Positions 55,069 through 64,000 of a stretch of DNA of 64,000 bases are shown here, in pieces (the first letter of the stretch is position 1; the number at the start of each line of letters is the position of its first letter). The translations under genes were made by a program, and so were the position numbers. Under the pieces are notes generated by a model. That model did no database searches. It was given only the letters and a program-made list of their open reading frames with translations, and was not told the origin of the DNA. The DNA is from Tubulanus polymorphus (taxonomy: Eukaryota; Nemertea; Palaeonemertea; Tubulaniformes; Tubulanidae), in NCBI RefSeq assembly GCF_964204645.1, contig NC_134028.1, positions 23,906,153 through 23,970,152 on the forward strand. The letters run 5' to 3'.

Positions 55069-55155
55069 ATGTTACCGTCCGAAAGAGTCTTTCTGAACTG
55101 TTGTTTGTACCATAGACGTGGTATCGTTGATGGCAAACACAAACCGGATAAGAAG
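55069..55155 (+). CDS. Candidate orphan first coding exon (29 codons)
   Basis: ATG TTA CCG starts a frame [20 protein letters not shown] and onward to KPDKK, followed by donor AAG|GTAAGA. A TATA-like box (GTATAGTATATATACC, about 55010-55025) lies 45-60 bp upstream. It ends in phase 0, and the next possible exon in phase 0 starts at 56629 (acceptor ATTATTTTAG), in frame with the death-domain gene. The link is inference: phase agreement alone is weak evidence, and the 226-bp TA tract lies in the would-be intron. Confidence 0.3.
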
Positions 55156-55340
55156 GTAAGAGGACAGACATCGTAGAGTTCAGATTCATATACGTTCCTT
55201 CCACTAACGGCTTATACAGACTGGTCCGCTTATTTTTTAGTTCATTCCGAATATAATTGTCCGGGGTGTGACCGGTATTATATATATTATCACGAGTTAT
55301 CATAATATAATATGGACTAAGATTGCTTTTATATGAGTCT

Positions 55341-56628
<1,288 letters not shown>

Positions 56629-59600
56629 CGAAATATCGTTTTCGGTCAAAATTCAAAGGGCATAAAAGGTTTGTGGAATTTATATTGTATATTGCTAATG
56701 ATGATATCGCTAAAAATGATTGGAAAGTTTGATTCGGCTTCGAGCCTAAATTGTTCGTTTTTTCATCCTTCAGACACGCAGATATATTTCATCAAGTTTT
56801 TTAAGGGCGATGCAGCAAAACAAGACTGCAAAGCAAAGATTGTCTTTCCGCGACAGAACTTTTGTGGAATCACGGAATGGGTCGAGGCAAAAACGAAACA
56901 ATCGAGGTTTTCGTACACTGCCATCTTTACCAAAAACTCAGATCCATTCGTTATATATTCGCATTGTGGGTCTCTGATCGAATCCAATGATCATAAAAGT
57001 TTGATCGCAAAAATTCGAAGGGAAATGTCTATGAACGACCGAGAAGTTGTATGTAAGTATGCTACAGTTTCTGATAGTAATCGGTCCAGAAAGAATCCAA
57101 ACGATATTTCATCTATACGGTTTGACCTTCTATCGGTTAACGATTAATTTAAAAAAAAGTATTTTATCTAGATATCAACCGTAGCATATGACTATACCAT
57201 CATTGGAATTTGTGAAAATAAGGATGTGAAGTTTTGCATTGAGCAGATCGCCTGGTGTTTTTTACAGATCAATCATGGGATGTATGTCAAGGAGATAACT
57301 CAAATTCAACTCATTATCAACTTCATTTAACACCGTACAATCTTGCGTTGACAAACACGAATAATTACAATATAGACCATCACTCGTGGGTAACGTTTGT
57401 CTGGAGTTTAGGAGACATACAACAAGTAACTCAAGAGGAGACAACTATCCGTTTCACTTGCATACGCAACCTTACAACTAAAGGTGAGTGTATATACTTA
57501 GTACGGTCCAGCCTCGACTCCAACCTTACACCAACCACTTCGAGAAGCGGGCCCGTAATTCGAGAATTAAGTAAGTGCCACGTGCTTTTCTCTACAGATA
57601 AATCGGATTGTGATATTGTTCCACAAACATCTACGATGAGACTTATAGCAATAGGACGAGACGACGGAGCAAAGTGCATCATCGACTCAATTCATAAAGC
57701 ACAAAAGCATTTCCGTCAACAAGAGAAGCACCGAATACCAACTGCGCAGTACCACTTCGGGCCAGTGAAGGAAAACAGTCATCAGGATCCGCAGCAGGCT
57801 CAAGCCGCCACTTCTAAACAGCATAGCAAGCAACAGGGACTAATTGCACAAGCGGCAATTTGTGCAGACGACTTAGTTGGCGCTGCGACCGCTTCTTACC
57901 GAAATGCAATTCCAGAAGTTCCTCGGAAATGTCCCGGTCGTATTCACTTGCCAGAAAAACCGGCTCAAAAAACCTCAAATACCTCGTGCGCGACTAAAAA
58001 AGTGAAACCACTTCCCGAAGTGCCTGGTCCAGCGGAAAGCGTCAAAATACCGCCAATACCGCCAGCACCGGCAAATACCACACGACAGGAATTCGTTACA
58101 AATCAAGTGATTAAACCAAAAGTAACACAAAGAACTAAAACTCGCGATCAAAGCAGTGCCCAAGTTCATGAAAACGTCGAATTGAAAAAACAGTGTCCTC
58201 CAGTTCCACACCCATTGATCCTCAAAAAGTCTCAGTCAATTGATGATTCTGTTCACGAAAGAGTGAAAATACCAACCACGAGAAAACGTTCGTTTCCACA
58301 GGACAATCAATCTCAGGCGATGCCCGACGTGAGAGTGTTACTACGGAATAACCAGGCCGATCGGGCGACAAGGAAAAGTTCCGTTCGCAAAAGCGTCGTA
58401 GCTATCAAAGCGATGCAGAATCGCCGGTCGTCGTCTCTGGACTCAATCCATGACAAAATCGACGAAGAGAAACAATCGCCTTTTGTTGATATTTGTCCGA
58501 GCAAACAGCAGCAATCGCAACTGAAATACGCCATCGACAAATGCATTAAAGCGGCTCATATTATTAAAGCTATTAAACAAGAAGGATATACTAAAGAAGA
58601 TAAAGCAGGACTACCGCCATATTTGAAAGACATATTCAAAGAAATGGCTGAATTGTAAGTAAACGGTTTAAAACCCCTCGATCGATTGAATGAATAAAGA
58701 AATAATTTGTTATGACAATGGACCCCGAGTGACACGCATGCCCATGATAAATGTTAGTATTTTTCTAAATCATCAGCTACGACGCAGACCTCCTACCCTC
58801 AGCAGTGGACAAAGGATGCATCAGTGGCTGGGACCCGGTAAGTAACATTAACGGCTGCTGTAGGGCTGCAGCGGGTTTCAGGCCGGTTGGATCCAGCAGG
58901 GATGAACTTGAGTACGCACGAAAAAGGCATTCCGTTGAATAGGCAAAGTATGCACACAAAGCGAGTGTCGTAGGTGCGATGTCAAAACTTGTATGTGAAA
59001 AGTTTTTGAAATTTTAATGAATGCAATTTCCAGGCACAATGCGAGGGGAAAACTGCGCTTGTGCTCCCGCCTGGAGTTAGTGTGATATAAAACTATATAA
59101 GTTGTTTCTTTTAAACATGCCCCTGGGCACTGACCTATGATCATTGATCTCAAATTTCAAACTTGTTGAATTTATTTCTCTGTTTATGTCGTATCATGAA
59201 TACTTTAACCTCTTTATGTTTATATTAACAAATCTATTCGGTATTTAGAAAATTCTTTACTGGCGGAAATTATGTGCATGTATAATGCATACTGCGATGG
59301 TAAACACATTGTCATTTTTTGTTATTCTGAAAACAGGAAGTTGATCTCGCAATTGAAAATTGTATGATGGATGTATTACGCTATTAAACTCATTTCACTC
59401 GCTGTAGTAGTTTCCGTTCTGCAGTAAGAAAAGCCTTACAATATTACATTTAAAGTACACGACGTGTATTACAGCAGGGAAGTATTACACTTCCCTGATT
59501 ACAGGCACCAGCAGCTAAAAGTAGCGCATATTTGCCTTAAAAACTACAGACGACACATGGAACATGGAGTAAAATCGAAGTCCCACAATCACGAAGCCGA

Positions 59601-60727
59601 AAAACTTATGATAACGTATTATGTTGAATTCATCACGCTATCTTAAGTTTTACAGCTTTGTGATTGTGGGGCTTATATTTTACTCATCTTTCGCGATTCA
59701 TTGCGAAGTTTTACCTCGTCATCGTACACGGAGAATTACTTTTTTTGTAAAACTGTTCTTCATTCAATCATATTTTAAAGATATATTATACGTTGATGAA
59801 GAAACAGAACCGAACGCCGATTGGACCGGATACCCTGTATTTGAACATCATGCAACGTCCGCAGTTGTACTTCAGACTGTACGATCGTACCGGCGTCACT
59901 AAAAATTGGAAACATCTAGCCGGAATATTGGGTAAGCAGGACGATTTTATAGAAATCGTTCGAATAGTTCGTACAGGATAATTTTAGAAATCGTTTGAAT
60001 AGTTCGTACGAAAATTGTTGTCCTTACTTACGGAGAAGTGGTCAATTTTTTACCTGCTTTCCCCCTTGGATGCTAACGTATACCTTACTATTTGCCCCTT
60101 ATACAGTAAACCCAACCTTACTCGAAACCTTGATTAATTTGGACAAAAACGAAATAACTTTTCTGGCATCCTTATGTTTTTGCCTATCCTTAATTCTCGA
60201 CTTCGCTTGCCTCGGACCAATTTTGCCAGACCTGTGAGGTTTACTGTACAGTCAAATCTGCTTAATTCATCAAACAATATTTTTGCAGTCTGGTTCATTA
60301 ACATTTAAGAAAATTACTTTTGATTAATCCAGATTACCCATAGACTGGATGAACTTTGGAAAGAATGGAGCGGGTTGTACTGTATTTATCTTTTTGTCGT
60401 TCTGTGTGAAGTATCTCTTTGTTTTTAGTTCATTATATATATACGTGTTTGACAGGTTTATCGTGTGAAGTGATTGATCTGATCGAATCCATAGCGTTCA
60501 ACAGCGGATGCTCATTTACTCCTGCAGAATTACTCTTCAATCACTGGCAGTGTTTACACAACAAGTTTCAAAAAACACCGTTCGAACCGAAATACTTGTG
60601 CACCTTGGACAATTTGAAGCTGATCTTGGCGAAAATGAAACGCTTCGATCTGCTGGACATGTTAAAGGAAACGAAGATTCAGTCGCCGTCGAAGAAAGGT
60701 GAAAGCCATTCGGCGCCCGAGTTATAG
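56629..60727 (+). CDS. Tentative multi-exon gene with Pro-rich middle and C-terminal death domain
   Basis: Proposed exons: 56629-57052 (or start at ATG 56698), 57268-58654, 58777-58837, 59781-59931, 60456-60727. Phases agree at every joint. The first part has scattered cysteines (LNCSFF, DCKAKIVF, NFCGITEW, SHCGSL) and then VTFVWSLGDIQQVTQEE; I do not recognise it. The middle is disordered with SH3-ligand-like runs (KPLPEVPGPAESVKIPPIPP), then a conserved-looking block AIDKCIKAAHIIKAIKQEGY. The last two exons read PQLYFRLYDRTGVTKNWKHLAGILG and LSCEVIDLIES...FNHW...LDNLKLILAKMKRFDLLDML, a typical six-helix death domain. No clear membrane span, so an intracellular adaptor is likely. The first two exons and the death domain are well supported as coding; that they form one gene is inference, and 58777-58837 is the weakest link. 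Confidence 0.5.
60101..60251. repeat. MITE with TACAGTAAACC inverted ends, in the intron splitting the death domain
   Basis: TACAGTAAACCCAACCTTAC at the left mirrors GTGAGGTTTACTGTA at the right, about 150 bp apart; inside, AATTTGGAC mirrors GGACCAATTTT. TA flanks both ends, as in Tc1/mariner/pogo-type elements. CTGTACAGTCAAATCTGCTTAA to the right looks like a second related terminus. Related fragments at about 60806-60860 and 61183-61215. Confidence 0.6.
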
Positions 60728-62288
60728 CTTTGACATCCCCAGCCAGGAAACATGTTATTCCCACAACCGATGATGTAAAAAAGGATTGCGGGTTTATAAA
60801 CTAACAAAAAAAACGTTTAACTCGAACAAACTGGGACCGGCAAAATTGGTCCGAGCTAAGCGCAGAAAGTCCAAATGAAGGATTGGAAAATATGTTAGCA
60901 GGCCCGTGCCGAGCTTTTTTGAGGGGTAGTTCTATTTCAAGAAATAATTGGGACTTTTTACCACGAAAAGGGCCACTTTCCTGAAGAAAAAGGACAGCTC
61001 TTAAATACGAAGATTTCGTATTACTGCCCGAGTACCTGAATAAATTATTTGAGATTTTCAATTTCCATTAAAAAACATAAGTATTGTATCTAAATTTCGA
61101 AAAGTCTTGACCCAAATTTTAGGTAGTTCTGTCGCTACCCCATCGGCTCGGGCCAGTTTAGAAGGGCAGAAAATGATTTTGTTTTGTTTCCGAGTTGGTC
61201 AAAATTCCGAGTTAGCCATGCCCATAAACGCTGTAAATGTAATCACACGTAGATACAAATCAAATGTTTATTTATAAACAACTCGGAAAACGGCATTTGT
61301 AAATCACTTGTATGTACAAACATATATAAATTCATGAATATTGGATAAACTTCTTCTTGCGACGTTTCAATATTGTTTACTTCTCTTCAAAAATCCAATA
61401 GCTAAGTAGAAAAGAGAAAATCCGTGTGTTATAAACTGTATGTAGACGTTGAAGTATGTAAAGCATATTGTGGGTCGATGATGATAACCAGCGCGGAAAT
61501 GACTTACCAATTGAGGAAGTATTTTTTCGAAATGTTCAATGTCCACAACAGGGGAAGATTCGTGCTGAAAATAGAATATATACTATATGCATTTACGTGT
61601 ACAATTGAATACAATATATATTTCTTCAATGTGTTTACGGTTTATCATAAAACAATGTACATGTCCAAACTGTAAAGTCTGGATTACGGATAACGCCTGA
61701 TGAACACTGGGTATCGATCCACGTTGTAAATATATTAGAAAAGTCCCACGCTCGGAAAGAAACACGTGTCCCAAAAACGGTTTCTTTTAATGATATATTT
61801 TTGATATTTCGACTATATGATAAAAAACCACTTCTGTTCTTGGTTGTATGTATATTTCATAATTTTGTTTTAACTTTATTCAACCTGAAGATGCAGGGCC
61901 ATACCTAGCATTTAAAATTCGAGTGGGGCGCATTTAAAAGCCCAAAAAGGGCAGTCCCCTAAAGTAAAAAACTGGTACAGAAGATTCGTAAACGAAGTTC
62001 TACTGTATTACGACTTTTCTCATATACCCACAAAAAGAGAGCAGTTTCCAAAATTTCAGGGGGTGAGCTGCCCACGCTATGTGCAGCCCTGAGATGGCTG
62101 TTAGGATAAAGTTAAAATGTCAAAAATAAATCATTAACTTATGATAAAGCAACCCTTTCAATTCTTTTTAATCGGAGTTATGGACATTTTATCCCAAAAA
62201 TTTTAAGCTTCAGGAAAATATGTAAATAGAATTATCTTTTTTGAATGTTTATTCTAGACGAAAATACAAATAAACAAATGATGAATAA
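60728..62288. other. Spacer between the death-domain gene and CENPX, dense in mobile-element pieces
   Basis: Holds pogo/mariner-like pieces (about 60806-60860 and 61183-61215), an inverted element (61901-62093) nested in another repeat (61848-62130), and AT-rich sequence. A last CENPX exon may lie here but I could not recognise it. No supported gene of its own. Confidence 0.4.
61901..62093. mobile_element. Nested inverted-repeat element with a 5-bp target duplication
   Basis: The element begins CAGGGCCATACCTAGC and ends CTATGTGCAGCCCTG; the flanks are AGATG on both sides. Removing it restores CCTGAAGATGGCTGTTAGGATA, the motif seen uninterrupted at about 1111-1135 and 38140-38160. It therefore inserted into an older dispersed repeat. 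Confidence 0.7.
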
Positions 62289-63546
62289 TCATGAAAATTT
62301 TTTTGTTAGATTGTTTTTTTGTGTATTAGTCACCTTAGCTCGTTGAGCTGCTCTAGCTGCGCCTTCTGTAAAAAATAAGAAAAATAACTATAGCTCCAAT
62401 TCACAGATGCCTAAAACTGCTTCAGAGAAATCCAATCAATCATCGAGGATGATCATTCATAAATTACCCCTGGCAAAAATTCGGAGAACTTCACAAGTTA
62501 GTTTCAGAGTATCCTGACCAACTGAAAGACAAAAATTTAAAAATCATTAGTGTTTGAATGATAAAAGGCATTCAAATTGCAAGTGGGATATGTCAATTGA
62601 AAAGATAGTTCTGTTAAACATGGACTCTTAAACGATTTAGAGTCCAAGGTTAAACTTTGCAGGATTGATCCAAAGTAAACAGCGAGATGACAAACTACGA
62701 CAAACTTAGTTGCAAATGGGATCAGCAGGCATGGATAGGGAGCCGCCGTCAGATTAATGTCTATTTCAACCTGACTTGAGAGCATTCCGGGTGGCCTAGC
62801 TCGCTCATTTTTGGTAGTACATACCTGATAAAGGTCTTAATAGGACCAGAAAGGACAGGCAGTCGACCTAAATCATCATTTTTTAATCCATTTGAAACTG
62901 TATTGAAGGATATCCAAAAAATCTTCAATGAAAGGGGTTAAATGAAGAGAAGTGAATCCATGATTTGAAAGTTTAACAATATGTTTCCATGCCTACATAT
63001 CAAATTTCAGTTGGTAGGCATGGAGACATATTGTTAAACTTTCAAATCATGGAGTCTCTTTTCTCTCAGAAACCCCTCTCAATGCAGATTTTTTGGATAT
63101 CCTTCAATACAGTTTCAAATGGATTAAAAATGATGATTTAGGTCGACTGCCAATGCATTCTGGTCCTAATAAGACTTTAATCAGGTATGTACCACCACAA
63201 CTGACTGAGCTAGGCCACCCTGTATGCTCTCAAGTCAGGTTGAAATAGACATTAGTCTAGTACCTAGCCGTCGTTCCCCAAACAAGGGAACCCGTAACAA
63301 CGACTGGTATTCTGACTACCGTCAGACATGTCAGACTTTCGTACTCACTTTTAGTTTTTTCATCTTTGAATTGATTTTTCAATATCTTCTGAATCGTAGC
63401 CTGTAAAAATCAAAGGAATATAATGAGGTTGTGGCAAACTATTCCCGCTACCAAGAAAATATGCTGTGACTGGCTGTGATTGTACAATTCGAGACAAAAA
63501 AGCAAAGAAATACCTGTTTGAAACTAGCGCCCGAATCAGCTGCCAT
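62289..63546 (-). CDS. CENPX: CENPX (MHF2/STRA13) histone-fold protein, C-terminus unresolved
   Basis: Small histone-fold subunit of the MHF complex with CENPS, acting at kinetochores and with FANCM in replication-fork repair (family knowledge). Exons in transcript order: 63546-63514, 63400-63349, 62521-62468, and one starting at 62365. Joined, it reads MAADSGASFKQ, ATIQKILKNQFKDEKTK, GQDTLKLTCEVLRIFAR, EGAARAAQRAK. This follows the CENPX order FKDDKTK - alpha-2 helix - EAA-R--QAQ. The usual C-terminus (a helix ending LPQLLLDF) is not found: exon 4 either has donor AAG|GTGACT at 62333 leading to an unseen exon, or reads through to TGA at 62289 with an unrelated tail (71 aa). Intron 2 holds the palindrome 62756-63255. 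Confidence 0.8.
62756..63255. mobile_element. Near-perfect 500-bp palindrome in CENPX intron
   Basis: The left arm, 62756 to about 62995, is mirrored by about 63012-63255, with a loop of roughly 16 bp (ATATCAAATTTCAGTT). Outer ends AATGTCTATTTCAACCTGAC and GTCAGGTTGAAATAGACATT are exact inverses; inner ends ATGTTTCCATGCCTAC and GTAGGCATGGAGACAT nearly so. Mismatches are few and mostly single bases. No open frame inside. Either a hairpin MITE or a head-to-head duplicated element. Confidence 0.9.
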
Positions 63547-64000
63547 TTTATTTCCGGGTCGATGTCCTTGAGCGATCGCAAGAATGAAATGAAGATGGGA
63601 GTGAGACTGATGTCGAATCCCGAAAATAAGTCATTTTTAATCACTTGCCAGCGGAAGACAACCATTGACGCGGACGGCGCGCGCCAGGTTCCCACTAAAA
63701 TTCACCATAACTCCCTGAAACAAACGCGGATTACTTTCGACGGTTCGTAATGCCCCTGGGTTTGGTTGATAAACAATTCTTAAGTTAATAAGTAAAACAC
63801 ACAATTGATGATTAGACCATTTATTTTCTGACAGTTTTCGACAGTGGACAAACTCGGACTCGGAGAAACCAAATAATAGACATATATGTACGGAAGAAAA
63901 GTTAACTCAAGTAGGTCCTAGGCCTACATCAAACACATTGTCCCTCTCTAGTAGATCACCCTGCTCACATTTTACAACTAGCCCACAAAAAGGCCAGGTA
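63547..64000. other. CENPX 5' flank and window end
   Basis: The first 200 bp, GC-richer with GACGGCGCGCGCC at about 63673-63686, are a likely CENPX promoter. Beyond 63760 the sequence is AT-rich with no recognised gene before the window ends. Confidence 0.4.

Noticed and set aside
59621-59902. Frame with a hydrophobic stretch (FVIVGLIFYSSFAI)
   Set aside because: It overlaps the first death-domain exon in another frame; the death-domain frame is the supported one, so a membrane span here is not credited.
61424-61675. 83-codon plus-strand frame
   Set aside because: AT-rich, Tyr/Phe-rich chance frame with no flanking splice or homology support.

Overview
The window is nuclear DNA of a bilaterian animal, most likely a marine invertebrate and plausibly a lophotrochozoan (mollusc, annelid or brachiopod type). 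Genes are split into many short exons with standard GT-AG splice sites. The recognisable proteins are metazoan housekeeping, ciliary and receptor genes. AT-rich introns and spacers are full of short inverted-repeat elements, tRNA-derived SINE pieces and microsatellites. Species assignment is inference; no marker in the window fixes it. Exon coordinates were worked out by hand from splice sites, reading phase and protein resemblance.

Layout from left to right: the 3' two thirds of a CLEC16A orthologue (+, 539-10707, 5' exons outside the window); adenylosuccinate lyase ADSL (-, 13021-18892, 12 exons) converging on it; MSRB1 (+, 21126 to about 21880), divergent from ADSL and carrying an in-frame UGA exactly where the selenocysteine belongs; a tandem duplication (21872-27711) with two nearly identical intronless class A GPCR genes; a peroxisomal-type SLC25A17 carrier (+, 28156-30848, 8 exons); FLII/flightless-1 (+, 31193-42375, 30 exons); a CFAP96/C4orf47-like ciliary gene (-, 44026-46988, 7 coding exons) with an RFX X-box upstream; an inverted pair of GT31 beta-1,3-galactosyltransferase-like genes (- at 48207-49418, + at 52282-53400) plus a broken third copy; a tentative multi-exon gene ending in a death domain (+, about 56629-60727); and CENPX (-, about 62289-63546) with a large palindrome in one intron.

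There is no operon logic. The genes act in separate processes: mitophagy and endosome traffic (CLEC16A), purine synthesis (ADSL), methionine-R-sulfoxide repair (MSRB1), peptide or amine signalling (GPCR pair), peroxisomal nucleotide transport (SLC25A17), actin and transcription co-regulation (FLII), cilia (CFAP96), Golgi glycosylation (GT31 pair), a possible death-fold adaptor, and kinetochore or Fanconi DNA repair (CENPX). The least ordinary content is the selenoprotein recoding site, the recent tandem and inverted gene duplications, two intronic foldbacks, and the uncharacterised death-domain gene.
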